Below are positions 18,901-28,192 of a DNA stretch of 64,000 nt, piece after piece. The DNA comes from Mesorhizobium_B sp963522145 (GTDB lineage Bacteria; Pseudomonadota; Alphaproteobacteria; Rhizobiales; Rhizobiaceae). Both the position numbers and the translations under genes were made by a program. The notes below the pieces were generated by a model. The model did not search any database. It was not told the origin of the DNA and saw only the letters and a list, made by a program, of their open reading frames with translations. The stretch lies in NCBI GenBank assembly GCA_963522145.1, contig CAUQXI010000001.1, forward strand, positions 124,001 to 188,000. Reading direction: 5' to 3'. The first letter of the stretch is position 1. Every line of letters starts with the position of its first letter.

Positions 18901-20741
18901 CGCCCGAGATCCGGCTGGTGGCTGCTTTCGACCATCGCGACATCTTTCTCGATCCCGACCCCGATCCGGCCGCCTCGCTTGTTGAGCGGCAAAGGCTGTT
19001 CGACCTGCCCCGGTCGAGCTGGCAGGACTATGACAAGGCGAAGCTTTCGCCGGGCGGCATGATCGTTTCCCGGTCGGAAAAGTCTGTCACGCTGGACGGG
19101 AGGATGGCCGCCGTGCTGGGGGTGGCGGAGGGTGCGCACCCACCCGCCGCCCTGATGAAGGCGATCCTGAAGGCGCCCGTCGATCTGCTCTGGTTCGGCG
19201 GCATCGGCACCTATGTGAAGGCGAGCGGCGAGTCTCATCTCGACGCCGGCGATCGCGCCAATGACACGATCCGCGTATCCGCGCCGGAAGTCCGCGCCAA
19301 GGTGATCGGTGAAGGCGCCAATCTCGCCGTTACGCAGAAAGGTCGCATCGAATACGGCCTCGCCGGCGGGCGCTGCAACTCGGATGCGATCGACAATTCG
19401 GCCGGGGTCAATTCGTCCGACGTCGAGGTCAACATCAAGATCGCGCTCAGCACGGCGATGCGCGCCGAAAAGCTCACGCGAATCGAGCGCGATGCCCTGC
19501 TTCCTTCCATGACCGCCGCGGTGGCCGGGCTCGTCCTGCGCAACAATTACGACCAGACGCTTGCGCTCTCGATGCTTGAGCAAAAAGGCGCGAGCGAAAC
19601 GCCGCATCTCGCCCGTCTGATGGCGAATTTCGAGGCGCGCGGCCTGCTCGACCGCGCGGTGGAGGCCCTGCCTGCGCCCGATGTTCTCGCCGAAAGGCAG
19701 GCAAGGGGGCAGGGGCTGACCCGCGCCGAGCTCGGCGTGCTCCTGGCCTATGCCAAGATCGTGCTCTTTTCCGATCTCGTCGACGGGCCGGTGCCCGACG
19801 ATGCGGCCTTCAACGACGATCTGCTCGGCTACTTCCCTCCCGCCATGCAGGAGGGCTTCAGGGAGGAGATCGAGGCGCATCGCCTGCGCCGGCCGATCAT
19901 TACGCGCGTGCTCGTCAACGACCTCGTCAATCGCGGCGGACCCGCTTTCGTTCTCCGCCTCAGCGAGGCCACGGGCGCGAGCGTGGCCGACGTGGCGCTG
20001 TCTTTTGCCGCGGCGCGGGACGGGTTCGACCTCAACGGGCTTTACGGTGCGATCGATCACCTCGACAACCGCGTGAGGGGGCAGGCGCAACTCGGCCTTT
20101 ATGCGGAGGTGAACAGCCTGCTGGAACAGCTGTGCGCCTGGCTGCTGCGCAACGGGCAGGGCGACACGGACGTGACAACGCGGATCGCCGCATTTTCAGA
20201 CGCGCGCGCGCAACTGGAGCCACTTTGGGCTTCCGTGCTGCCGCGCTTCATGGCCGCGCGTGCCGCCGAGCGGGCCGCAGGCTTTGTGACGGCCGGGGTG
20301 CCGGACGCGCTTGCCCGGCGTTTGTCGCTTCTCGACGCGCTCGCGCTCGTGCCCGACATCCTGGCTGTCGCGCAGGAAGGAAGAACCGACCTTCCCACGG
20401 CTGCAAAGGCGTTTTTCGGCATCACGGAGGCGTTCCGCATCGGCCGCATCGAGGATGCCGCTCGCGGCCTCGCCGTGCCGGATTACTTCGACGCGCTGGC
20501 GCGGGACCGCGCGGTGGTCGCCATCGATACGGCCCGGCGCAGGCTGAGCGTGGCGGCACTGGCAACTGCGCCCGATGGTGGCGATCCTGCCGCTTCTTGG
20601 CTGGAGTCGGACGCTGTCCGTCTTCAGGCAGCGCGAGATCGCCTGCAGGCGCTGACCGAAGGCGGCGACCTGTCCCTGTCGAGGCTTTCCGTGGCGGCGG
20701 GATTGATGACCGATCTCGCTTCCGCTTCCGTGCGAAGCTAA
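15957..20741 (+). CDS. gdhB: NAD-dependent glutamate dehydrogenase, 180-kDa class
   Basis: A 1594-residue enzyme that oxidatively deaminates glutamate to 2-oxoglutarate with NAD. Its size and N-terminal regulatory half place it in the large-GDH family (Caulobacter GdhZ, Pseudomonas GdhB). The catalytic region is recognisable: EVEGVHLRFGPVARGGLRWS, GAKGGFFPKRLP with the substrate-side lysine, and the nucleotide-binding half including GIGDMSGDVFGNGMLLS and IGEGANLAVTQ. In Caulobacter the orthologue also tunes cell division. ATG 15957 has an AGGAG six bases upstream; ATG 15942 overlaps that site, so the downstream start is better. Confidence 0.96.
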   Translation: MAADRAAGTRTARNENQASFTDILLGQGAAEDLAAYNAATLKQAARLAEAALSRHVPGESVIALDPLSGPSGPMTAVTVVNDNMPFLFDSVLGEVTETGGEPRLVLHPVLQLRHLGEAGVEILGAGHDATANKKKRDVGAAERVSLIHIHLPALDAAQAEALRNGLDRVLDQVRAAVVGWKPMLARLDQAITAYRYGEVPLEEESVKEAIAFLEWLRDDNFTFLGMREFRFEGDGETGTLTRTDAPGLGILRDPSVLVLRRDADGAASTPELRAFLHDPEPLIVTKANTKSLVHRRTYLDYVGVKIFDEAGRLAGELRIVGLFTSTAYTRSVFKIPFLRFKAEAVIAHSGFDRADHSGKALVNVLESYPRDELFQVSLPVLQDHAETIIKLGERPRLRVLLRYDQFDRFVSVIVFVPRDRYDSVIREKIGHYLKTVFDGRVSAYYPAFPDGGLARVHFIIGRSGGQTQVIEPATLEAGIRDLVRTWDDALRDAVGVSGAEPAHASLANRFPPAYRDSFTAGEALADAAVLSRLTSDQPIAIDFRRGEGEADAGASLKIFHLGEPVALSRRVPMLENLGFRVISERTFEVAAGDGTPVFIHDTELESAFGTAIDLSDGGELIEEAFGSVWHGRSDNDPFNALVQTARLPVAAIQVLRAYGRYLQQAGIPQSQDGVAGALNRYPVVAEGLWALFQARLDPARNQNREREARAIAEAIGSALDAVPSLDDDTILRRILALVEATLRTNFFAPPVRGTCFAVKLDSRALSFLPEPKPWREIFVHGAEVEGVHLRFGPVARGGLRWSDRPQDYRTEVLGLVKAQQVKNAVIVPVGAKGGFFPKRLPAGGDRNAVFQEGKAAYVRFVSSLLSLTDNIEGDHVSPPADTVRHDGDDPYFVVAADKGTATFSDTANAIAQAHGFWLDDAFASGGSVGYDHKKMGITARGAWEAVKRHFREADRDIQTEPFTVAGIGDMSGDVFGNGMLLSPEIRLVAAFDHRDIFLDPDPDPAASLVERQRLFDLPRSSWQDYDKAKLSPGGMIVSRSEKSVTLDGRMAAVLGVAEGAHPPAALMKAILKAPVDLLWFGGIGTYVKASGESHLDAGDRANDTIRVSAPEVRAKVIGEGANLAVTQKGRIEYGLAGGRCNSDAIDNSAGVNSSDVEVNIKIALSTAMRAEKLTRIERDALLPSMTAAVAGLVLRNNYDQTLALSMLEQKGASETPHLARLMANFEARGLLDRAVEALPAPDVLAERQARGQGLTRAELGVLLAYAKIVLFSDLVDGPVPDDAAFNDDLLGYFPPAMQEGFREEIEAHRLRRPIITRVLVNDLVNRGGPAFVLRLSEATGASVADVALSFAAARDGFDLNGLYGAIDHLDNRVRGQAQLGLYAEVNSLLEQLCAWLLRNGQGDTDVTTRIAAFSDARAQLEPLWASVLPRFMAARAAERAAGFVTAGVPDALARRLSLLDALALVPDILAVAQEGRTDLPTAAKAFFGITEAFRIGRIEDAARGLAVPDYFDALARDRAVVAIDTARRRLSVAALATAPDGGDPAASWLESDAVRLQAARDRLQALTEGGDLSLSRLSVAAGLMTDLASASVRS

Positions 20742-20744
20742 GCG

Positions 20745-22118
20745 ATGAGCCACAATCCGGATCTCTCGCATCCTCGCGTCAAGCGGGCGGGGTTGTGGGG
20801 CTGGATGCTGTTCGACTGGGCCGCGCAGCCCTTCTTCACGGTGGTCACCACCTTCATCTTCGGCCCATATGTGGTGAGCCGGATGGCGCCGGACGCCGCC
20901 ACCGGCCAGGCTGCGTGGGGCTACGGCATCGCGCTCGCCGGCCTCGTGATCGCGGTGCTTTCCCCGATCCTGGGCTCGGTGGCCGACCAGACCGGCGCGC
21001 GGAAGCCCTGGATCGCGGGTTTCGCCTTCGTGAAGATCGTGTCGCTGTGCCTGCTCTGGTGGGCCGCGCCGGGATCGAGCCTGTTCTGGGTCATCCTCCT
21101 TTTCTCGCTCGCCTCGATCGCGGCCGAGTTCTCCACCGTGTTCAACGATTCCATGATGCCGCGCCTGGTGGAGCCGCGCGAGATCGGGCGATTGTCCAAT
21201 CTCGCCTGGGGTATCGGCTATCTCGGCGGCATGATCGTGCTGATCGTGGTGGTGCTGTTTCTTGCCGCCTCGCCGGAGACCGGGCGAACGATCATCGGCA
21301 CCGCACCTTTGTTCGGGCTCGATCCCGTGCAAGGAGAGGATGCGCGGGCGACGGGGCCGATTTCCGCGCTCTGGTACCTCGTCTTCATCCTGCCGATGTT
21401 TCTGTTCACGCCCGACCAGAAGCGCGGCAAGCCGCTCGGGCCCGCGGTGCGCGCAGGGCTTGCCGAACTCGGCGATACCTTGCGTGATGCGCGAAGCCGG
21501 CCCGCCTTGTTCCGCTTCCTGCTCGCCCGGATGATCTATCAGGACGGGGTGGGCGCGCTGCTGGCGCTGGGCGGCACCTTTGCCGCGCTGATGTTTTCCT
21601 GGAGCGTGACCGAGATCGGCATCTTCGGCATCATCCTCAATGTCGTCGCCGTGTTCGGCTGTCTCGTCGCCTCGCGGCTCGATACGCGGCTGGGCTCCAA
21701 GGCGGTGGTGACGGGCGCGCTCGTCGCCCTCCTTGTGGCGACGCTCGGCATTGTTTCCACCGGGCCGGGCTTCACGCTCTTCCTGCTCGACCTGGGCACC
21801 ACCGACGGCGGTGGCCTGTTCGGCAGTGCCGCGGAAAAGGCCTATCTCGTCTTCGGCCTTCTGATCGGCCTCGCCTTCGGGCCGGTGCAGGCTTCGTCGC
21901 GCTCCTACCTCGCGCGGTCGGTGCCGCCCGACGATGCGGGCCGTTATTTCGGCATCTATGCGCTGGCGGGGCGGGCCACGAGCTTCCTTGCGCCCTTCGG
22001 CGTGGCGACGGTCACGGCGGCGAGCGGCAGTCCGAGACTGGGAATGGCGGTGATCCTGCTGTTTCTCGGCCTGGGCCTGCTCATCCTGCAGAACACGCCC
22101 TATCCGGCAGATCGCTGA
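20745..22118 (+). CDS. MFS transporter, UMF1/Atg22-like
   Basis: A 457-residue permease with about twelve membrane helices. It starts with RAGLWGWMLFDWAAQPFFTVV, the typical opening of the UMF1 (vacuole effluxer Atg22-like) MFS branch, and contains the motif-A-like loop GSVADQTGARKPWI. Fungal members export amino acids from the vacuole; bacterial substrates are unknown. It starts 3 bp after the NAD-GDH stop, so it is probably co-transcribed with it, which hints at amino-acid transport. Its TGA stop shares the palindrome TGATCA with the purH stop. Confidence 0.88.
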   Translation: MSHNPDLSHPRVKRAGLWGWMLFDWAAQPFFTVVTTFIFGPYVVSRMAPDAATGQAAWGYGIALAGLVIAVLSPILGSVADQTGARKPWIAGFAFVKIVSLCLLWWAAPGSSLFWVILLFSLASIAAEFSTVFNDSMMPRLVEPREIGRLSNLAWGIGYLGGMIVLIVVVLFLAASPETGRTIIGTAPLFGLDPVQGEDARATGPISALWYLVFILPMFLFTPDQKRGKPLGPAVRAGLAELGDTLRDARSRPALFRFLLARMIYQDGVGALLALGGTFAALMFSWSVTEIGIFGIILNVVAVFGCLVASRLDTRLGSKAVVTGALVALLVATLGIVSTGPGFTLFLLDLGTTDGGGLFGSAAEKAYLVFGLLIGLAFGPVQASSRSYLARSVPPDDAGRYFGIYALAGRATSFLAPFGVATVTAASGSPRLGMAVILLFLGLGLLILQNTPYPADR

Positions 22119-22128
22119 TCAGTGCCGG
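22104..22128. terminator. Hairpin containing the MFS and purH stop codons
   Basis: CCGGCA plus GATC (22104-22113) pairs with GATC and TGCCGG (22117-22128) around a GCT loop with a 2-nt bulge. Both stop codons, back to back in TGATCA at 22116-22121, lie in the hairpin. The two convergent genes have no bases between them. Confidence 0.45.
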
Positions 22129-23732
22129 AAGTGCCGGGTGCCGGTGAACACCATGGCCAGACCGGCCTTGTTCGCCGCCTCGATCACCTCGCCGTCACGC
22201 ATCGAGCCGCCGGGCTGGATCACCGCTGTGGCGCCGGCCTCGATGGCAGCGACCAACCCATCGGCGAAGGGAAAGAACGCGTCCGACGCCACCACGGCGC
22301 CGCGCGTGGCAGGCTCGGCCAAACCCGCCGCCGTTGCCGCGTCGCGCGCCTTGAGCGCCGCGATGCGTGACGAGTCCACGCGGCTCATCTGGCCGGCGCC
22401 GATCCCTACGGTCGCCAAGTCTCGGGCATAAACGATGGCGTTCGACTTCACATGCTTGGCCACCCGGAAGGCGAAGCGCAGATCGGCCATCTCGCGAGGA
22501 TCGGGCGCGCGGCTGGTCACGACCGTCAGGTCGAGGTCATCCACCGCCGCGTTGTCGCGCCCCTGAAGCAGAAAGCCGCCGGCGATGGTGCGAAGCGCAC
22601 GGCCTTTCCCGCGCGGATCGGGCAAGCCGCCCGCAAGCAGCAGGCGCAGATTCTTCTTTTCCGCCATGATTGCCTTTGCTTCGGCGGTCGCATCGGGCGC
22701 GATCACTGCTTCGGTGAAGATCTCGACGATCGCCCGCGCGGCGTCCGCGTCGAGCGTCCGATTGAGCGCCACGATGCCGCCGAAGGCCGAGACGGGATCG
22801 CAGGCGAGCGCTTTGCGGTAGGCCTCGGCGAGCGTTGCGCCTTCCGCCGCTCCGCATGGATTGGCGTGCTTGATGATGGCGACGGCGGCCGTGCGCTCGG
22901 GCGCGAACTCCGCCACGAGTTCATAGGCCGCGTCGGCATCGTTGAGATTGTTGAAGGAAAGCGCCTTGCCCTGCACGACGGCGGCGGTGGCTGCGCCCGG
23001 CCGCTTTTCTCCGGTCAGGTAGAGCGCGGCATTCTGGTGCGGGTTCTCGCCATAGCGCATGGTCGCGGCCAGCTTTCCGCCCAGCGCGAAGTGGCGCGGC
23101 GTCTGCTCGCCTTCCTCATCTGCGAACCAGCCTGAGATCGCTGCGTCATAGGCCGCCGTGCGGGCAAATGCCTGCCCGGCAAGGCGGCGGCGAAAGGCGC
23201 GCGAGGTCGCGCCGTCCTCGTTCAGCGCGTCGAGCAGAGGGGCATAGTCGTCGGGATCGGTCAGGACGGCGAGCCAGGCATGGTTCTTGGCGGCCGCGCG
23301 GATCATTGCGGGGCCGCCGATGTCGATGTTTTCCACCGTTGTGGCCGCGTCCGCGTTCCGCGCGCGGACCTCCTCGAAGGGATAAAGATTGACCACCAGA
23401 AGGTCGATCGCGGCGATGTTATGCGTTTCCATCGCCGCCGCGTGTTCGGGATCGTTGCGCACGCCGAGCAGCGCGCCATGTACTCCCGGGTGGAGCGTCT
23501 TCACGCGGCCATCCATGATCTCCGGGAAACCCGTCAGTTCGGATACGTCGCGCACACGCAGGCCGGCCTCCGCGATGGCTCCCGCCGTGCCGCCGGTGGA
23601 CACAAGCTCGACGCCGCGCGCATTCAGCGCGCGGGCAAGGTCGACCAGGCCGGTCTTGTCGGATACCGACAGGAGCGCGCGGCGGACAGGTACGCGATCG
23701 GGCGGCGCGATATGCTTGGATGAAACGGCCAT
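22119..23732 (-). CDS. purH: Bifunctional AICAR transformylase/IMP cyclohydrolase
   Basis: A 537-residue enzyme carrying out the last two steps of de novo IMP synthesis. The N-terminal MGS-like cyclohydrolase part starts RALLSVSDKTGLVDLARAL and contains HPGVHGALLGVRND. The transformylase part has the KHANPCG motif (catalytic Lys-His) and ends with the usual FTGTRHFRH. ATG 23732 gives the family-typical start; 22 further codons upstream are open but do not match. The heparinase-like gene ends 92 bp upstream on the same strand. Confidence 0.97.
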   Translation of the reverse strand: MAVSSKHIAPPDRVPVRRALLSVSDKTGLVDLARALNARGVELVSTGGTAGAIAEAGLRVRDVSELTGFPEIMDGRVKTLHPGVHGALLGVRNDPEHAAAMETHNIAAIDLLVVNLYPFEEVRARNADAATTVENIDIGGPAMIRAAAKNHAWLAVLTDPDDYAPLLDALNEDGATSRAFRRRLAGQAFARTAAYDAAISGWFADEEGEQTPRHFALGGKLAATMRYGENPHQNAALYLTGEKRPGAATAAVVQGKALSFNNLNDADAAYELVAEFAPERTAAVAIIKHANPCGAAEGATLAEAYRKALACDPVSAFGGIVALNRTLDADAARAIVEIFTEAVIAPDATAEAKAIMAEKKNLRLLLAGGLPDPRGKGRALRTIAGGFLLQGRDNAAVDDLDLTVVTSRAPDPREMADLRFAFRVAKHVKSNAIVYARDLATVGIGAGQMSRVDSSRIAALKARDAATAAGLAEPATRGAVVASDAFFPFADGLVAAIEAGATAVIQPGGSMRDGEVIEAANKAGLAMVFTGTRHFRH

Positions 23733-23824
23733 GGTGATCCTGTTCGGTGCGAAGACGGCTTTGGCGGGCTTAAACCACCGGCATCGCGCAACGCGCAAGG
23801 GCAGGAATGTCGCTGAGCACGCGG

Positions 23825-25540
23825 TTAGGCGATGTCTTCGCGGCGCACGAAGCGCCAGCGGAGCTCCGGTTGCTCAAAGGCCTTGAAGGCGAGCACGATC
23901 TGGCGTGACCGACGCGGGCCGGCGATGCCCGCAAAGAAGATCGACTCTTCCACACGGGGCGGAACGTCGAAGGACTCGAAGGTCCAGGCCTCCCGCTGCG
24001 AGCGCAGAACGAAATCGCCGTTCTCGTCGAGGAACAGCTCGACATCGGGGTGGAGGTGGAAGCGCACGGTTGCTCCATCGGGCCCGCGCGCGTCTGACCG
24101 GGCGAGCAGCCGGTCTTGGCCGGATAGCCTGCTGCCGTCGGCATCGAGCCGTAGCGTGCGCTCGACCGTGAAGCCGAAGCGCGAAAGATAGCCGTCATGG
24201 CTCGCGGTGAAGCCTTGCGACGAGTCGTCGTCGTGGCGCTCGCAGGGCACGTGGCGCGGACCGTCCACCAGCGGCGTGTCCGCCAGGCCGCCGGCGCGCG
24301 CATGTCCGTGCAGGTTGAAACGCGCCGAGGACGTATCGTTGAGCACGACCGCCGAATGGGCGGCAGTGGCGCGGGCAAGCGGGCGGAAGTCGCCCGCGCC
24401 GAGGCGGTCAATGCCGCTGTTGACGATCAGGCTCTGGCGTCCTGACGACAGCTCGAAGGAAAGGCAGCCGGCATTGGCTTCGCCCGCGAGATCGATGGGA
24501 GGCGCCGGGCCTGTGTCGGCGATCACCACGGTTCCGCCCAACGACATCCGCTGATAGCCGGAATGGCTTGCGTTGAGCAGCGGCGCGCCGTTCGTGTCGT
24601 CGTGGCGCAGGATCGCCGCCACCCTTTCATGCGCCGTCGCTCCTGCGCCGTTGAAGCGCGCGATCGAGCCGTCGCTGTGGCGGAAGAAGCGCAGGGCGGG
24701 AAGCATCCGCTCCACCGCGCTGATGAGGGATGCAGGCGGCTGCTCGCCCTGCGCGGAAAAGGTATGGCGCAGGGGCAGGAGGTCGGTGAGCAGGTCGATC
24801 AGCGCTTCGGGATTGCGCGAGGCGTGTCCGCCATCGGGCAGGATCTGGCGGTCGAGCTCCTCCGAAAGATTGTGCGACGCGCTTCTGAGCGCATTGGCGG
24901 AAACAGGCAATGCAAGGGCAGCAAAGGCGAGCGCAATCCGCGCATGAAGTCGACCGATGCCGAGCGGCATCTCCGGTGCCACGGCGCGAAGATAGCGGAC
25001 CTGGACCATCATCGAGCGGAGAAAGGTGCGGTAGAAAACGAGGTCGGCGCCCTGAAGCACGACGGGTGAGTGGCTGAGCCAGGAAACGAGACGCGCCGCC
25101 ACGATTTCCCCCTCCCACGGGAGGCCGCCGATGCGGCGGCCGGGGCCGGCGATCCAGTCGGATGTCAGGGCGCGTGCATTGGCTGCGGCAAGGTCGGTTC
25201 CGGCGGCGCGGGAATGGCGCAGCCAGCGGAAGCTGTGCAGTGCCGCGTTCCATTCGCGGTTGGCGAGCGCGAGCGAGAAAGGCGAGCGGCCGCGCGCATC
25301 CACCATATGGCCGGCGAACGGAAAGCGGCCGTGATAGATGTCCTGCGCGATCAGCGGATCGGCCGCGCGCAGGTCGGGCGGGGCGATCAGCACGCGATCG
25401 GGCACTCGTCCGCTGAAGCGCCAGCGATAAAGCGGCCCGACGCGCAGCCGGCGGCGCAAAGCGCGCCATGCGCCGCGCGCGGCCGCCACGCTCATCCGCG
25501 TTTGTGTGTCCCTCACTAGCCCGTCCCGAACAATCCCCAC
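23825..25540 (-). CDS. Heparinase II/III family protein
   Basis: A 571-residue protein with an alpha/alpha-toroid N-terminal half (LPWEGEIVAARLVSWLSHS, then LPDGGHASRNPEALIDLLTDLL) and a C-terminal beta-sandwich of the heparinase II/III type (GGTVVIADTGPAPP, GCLSFELSSGRQSLIVNSG). Family members are polysaccharide lyases or envelope-glycan enzymes. The alphaproteobacterial homologues beside rsmB and purH have no proven substrate. No signal peptide is evident at the chosen GTG start 25540; ATG 25495 is an alternative start. It lies downstream of rsmB in the same direction and is probably co-transcribed with it. Confidence 0.85.
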   Translation of the reverse strand: MGIVRDGLVRDTQTRMSVAAARGAWRALRRRLRVGPLYRWRFSGRVPDRVLIAPPDLRAADPLIAQDIYHGRFPFAGHMVDARGRSPFSLALANREWNAALHSFRWLRHSRAAGTDLAAANARALTSDWIAGPGRRIGGLPWEGEIVAARLVSWLSHSPVVLQGADLVFYRTFLRSMMVQVRYLRAVAPEMPLGIGRLHARIALAFAALALPVSANALRSASHNLSEELDRQILPDGGHASRNPEALIDLLTDLLPLRHTFSAQGEQPPASLISAVERMLPALRFFRHSDGSIARFNGAGATAHERVAAILRHDDTNGAPLLNASHSGYQRMSLGGTVVIADTGPAPPIDLAGEANAGCLSFELSSGRQSLIVNSGIDRLGAGDFRPLARATAAHSAVVLNDTSSARFNLHGHARAGGLADTPLVDGPRHVPCERHDDDSSQGFTASHDGYLSRFGFTVERTLRLDADGSRLSGQDRLLARSDARGPDGATVRFHLHPDVELFLDENGDFVLRSQREAWTFESFDVPPRVEESIFFAGIAGPRRSRQIVLAFKAFEQPELRWRFVRREDIA

Positions 25541-25588
25541 GCCCTGCCTAGCTGATTTGCGGCGAGGCGCGAAGCGTTTGAGCCGGTC

Positions 25589-26941
25589 TTAGGCGAGACG
25601 CGTGAAGCGGGCGGCGAAGAAGCCGTCGAGGCCCGCGAGCAGCGGCTCGTCGGCCGGCCAGTCGGCGGGGGTGGTGCGCAGTGTTCCCTCCGGCGTGACA
25701 AAGGGCGCGATGCCGGCGATTTCATCGTGGCGGATCGCGTCGGCGCGCGCGTCCGGTGTTTCCGCCAGAAAGGCGGCCCACAGTGTCTCGCCTTCGACAG
25801 GCAGAAGCGAGCAGTTGGAAAACACCACGCGCCCGCCCGGTTCCACGAGGCGGAGCGCTCGGTCGAGCAGGCGGCGTTGAAGCGTGGCGAGCTTCGCCAC
25901 ATCGTCCGGTGTCTTGATCCAGGGCACATCCGGATGGCGGCGGATCGTGCCCGTCGAGGAGCAGGGCGCGTCGAGCAGAACGGCGTCGAAAAGTTCGGGC
26001 GGCTCGAAGGAAAGGATGTCGGCCTCGACCGTGTCGGCGAAAAGCTTCAACCGGTCCAGATTGGCGCGCAGCCGCTTGAGGCGCGAGCGCGAGATGTCGA
26101 GCGCGGTCACACGGGCGCCGGCCAGCACAAGCTGCGCCGTCTTGCCGCCGGGTGCGGCGCAAAGGTCGGCCACGCGCAGACCCTTGACCTCGCCCAGCAG
26201 CCGGGCGGGCAGGCTTGCCGCTGCGTCCTGCACCCACCATTCGCCTTCGCCGAAGCCCGGAAGTTCCGGCACCGGGAACCCGAGGCGTGGCACGCGCACC
26301 GTGCCCGTGGGCAGAACGATCCCGTTCAAGGCCTCCGCCCATCGGGCAGGCTCGCCCTTGACGGAGAAGTCCACCGGCGCTTCCGTTCCATGAGCGCGAA
26401 GGATGACCTGCGCCTTATCCGCGCCGTAAGCCGCTTCAAGCGCGTTCGCGAACCAATCCGGCGCGTTGCCGCCTTGTGCGACAAGATCGGGCAGCTCAGA
26501 TTTATCGCGCGACAGGCCGCGAAGGAGACCGTTGACGAGGCCGGAAAACCGCAGCGTGCGCGGATCAGACTTGGCATGGGTGACGGCGAGATCGACGGCG
26601 GCGGAGTCGGGCAGGTCGAGATACAGGATCTGCGCAGCGCCGACATGGAGGATGTGGCGGAGCGCCGATGCGTTGGGCGGCAAGGGCGCGCGAAGACGGG
26701 CGGAGACCAGCCGCTCGATCGTGCCCCGGAAGCGCAGGGCGGCGCGCAGGATCGCGCGAACCAGCGCGCGGTCGTTGAGGGGGAGGGCGCGATATTGCGG
26801 ATGCCCGTGCTCGGAATCCACCATCCCGTCAAGCGGCGTCCTCGCATCCACTACCGCCGCGAGCAGGCGCGCAGCCGCCATTCGCGCGGCAAGGCCGGGT
26901 CGGTCTTCGGTTGTTTTCCGGCTCTGGCTCGGTTTGCGCAT
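25589..26941 (-). CDS. rsmB: 16S rRNA (cytosine-5) methyltransferase, RsmB family
   Basis: A 450-residue RNA m5C methyltransferase. It has the N-terminal NusB-like helical domain (residues about 20-150) that distinguishes RsmB, then the SAM domain with DLCAAPGGKTAQL, the motif IV cysteine in LLDAPCSSTGTIRRHPD and the catalytic cysteine in FSNCSL. The usual motif is YSTCSL, so the Thr is Asn here, a conservative change. The frame is open far upstream, but MRKPSQ at 26941 is the first start that matches the family. htpX lies 106 bp upstream on the same strand. Confidence 0.92.
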   Translation of the reverse strand: MRKPSQSRKTTEDRPGLAARMAAARLLAAVVDARTPLDGMVDSEHGHPQYRALPLNDRALVRAILRAALRFRGTIERLVSARLRAPLPPNASALRHILHVGAAQILYLDLPDSAAVDLAVTHAKSDPRTLRFSGLVNGLLRGLSRDKSELPDLVAQGGNAPDWFANALEAAYGADKAQVILRAHGTEAPVDFSVKGEPARWAEALNGIVLPTGTVRVPRLGFPVPELPGFGEGEWWVQDAAASLPARLLGEVKGLRVADLCAAPGGKTAQLVLAGARVTALDISRSRLKRLRANLDRLKLFADTVEADILSFEPPELFDAVLLDAPCSSTGTIRRHPDVPWIKTPDDVAKLATLQRRLLDRALRLVEPGGRVVFSNCSLLPVEGETLWAAFLAETPDARADAIRHDEIAGIAPFVTPEGTLRTTPADWPADEPLLAGLDGFFAARFTRLA

Positions 26942-27047
26942 GGATGCCCTTCGATCACATGCCGGCTCGGTGCCAGCATGGTCGAGGGAAATCAATGGCG
27001 AAGGCTGATCACAAGGTTGTCCGCCTCTCGCGAGCAGGCGACAGGAT

Positions 27048-28082
27048 TTAGCTCCAAGGGTCGCGGCGTTGCGGCACGCGAGGTACGGCACCGGAACGCG
27101 GGACCGCTCTGCTGCTCTTGCCCCACGGCCCGGAGGGGGATGGAGCGGTGGCTGCGTCATCCTCGATGAGATCGAGCAGCGGAACCTCGGGCGTGACCGC
27201 CTCGCGTGGGGCGGCAACGCGGGTTCTGCCGGGCAAGCCCATTTCAAGCGCCATCTGCTGAAGCGCGGCGATGCGGTTCTCTGTGGCAGGATGGGTCGAG
27301 AACAGATTGTCCATGCGCTCGCCCGATAGCGGATTGATGATGAAAAGCGGCGCCGTGGCCGGGTTGCGCTCGGCTTCAATGTTCGGGATGCGGTGCGCCG
27401 ATGCGGCGATCTTGTTCAGCGCGGATGCCAGCGAGAGCGGATTGCCGCAGATCTCGGCACCGCGCCGGTCAGCCGAATATTCCCGCGTCCGACTGATCGC
27501 CATCTGGACGATCATGGCGGCCAGCGGGGCGACCACCATGGCGACAAGCACGCCGACTGCGCCGAGCGGATTATTGTTTTCCCGGCTGTTGCCGGAAAAG
27601 AAGGCGAAGTTGCCGAGCATGGAGATCGCGCCCGCAAGCGTCGCGGTGACCGTCATGATCAGCGTGTCGCGGTTCTGCACATGCGCGAGCTCATGCGCCA
27701 TCACGCCCGCCACCTCGTCATGGCTCAGCCGCTGGAGCAGGCCCGTGGTGGCGGCGACCGCCGCGTTTTCTGGATTGCGTCCGGTGGCGAAGGCGTTGGG
27801 CTGGAGATTGTCGATCAGATAAACCTTGGGCATCGGCAGGCCTGCATTCTGCGCGAGCCGCCGGACGATCTCGTGATATTCGGGCGCGGAACGCGCGTCG
27901 ACTTCCACCGCATGATGCATGCGAAGCACCATCTTGTCGGCGTTCCAGTATGAAAACAGGTTCATGCCGGCGGCGATCAGGAAGGCGATGCCCATGCCTC
28001 CCGTGCCGCCGATGAGATAGCCTACACCCATGAACAGGGCCGTCATGAAGGCGAGCAGCATGGCGGTTCGCATGATGTTCAT
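27048..28082 (-). CDS. htpX: Membrane protease HtpX
   Basis: A 344-residue M48 zinc metalloprotease of the inner membrane that degrades damaged membrane proteins with FtsH. Two N-terminal membrane helices (residues 4-45) precede the active site VMAHELAHVQNRD, and the third ligand region TREYSADRRGAE follows two further helices. Most HtpX proteins end near residue 300; this one has about 45 extra Pro/Ser-rich residues at the C-terminus. ATG 28082 has AAGGAG about 13 bp upstream; the 13 further open codons upstream have no match. It is divergent from the DUF1674 gene. Confidence 0.95.
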   Translation of the reverse strand: MNIMRTAMLLAFMTALFMGVGYLIGGTGGMGIAFLIAAGMNLFSYWNADKMVLRMHHAVEVDARSAPEYHEIVRRLAQNAGLPMPKVYLIDNLQPNAFATGRNPENAAVAATTGLLQRLSHDEVAGVMAHELAHVQNRDTLIMTVTATLAGAISMLGNFAFFSGNSRENNNPLGAVGVLVAMVVAPLAAMIVQMAISRTREYSADRRGAEICGNPLSLASALNKIAASAHRIPNIEAERNPATAPLFIINPLSGERMDNLFSTHPATENRIAALQQMALEMGLPGRTRVAAPREAVTPEVPLLDLIEDDAATAPSPSGPWGKSSRAVPRSGAVPRVPQRRDPWS

Positions 28083-28192
28083 CGTTGCAACCGTCTCCTT
28101 CGATCCTCGACCGCTCCGCAAACCGAGTGCGGTGCTGCGGCTTCCGTCCTATATGGGGAGGAGGCTTGTTTCGTTTCAATCGGAGATCGACC

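Noticed and set aside
18252..20090. Minus-strand open frame of 612 codons
   Set aside because: Antisense to the NAD-GDH gene, with no domain and no ribosome binding context; typical of GC-rich coding DNA.
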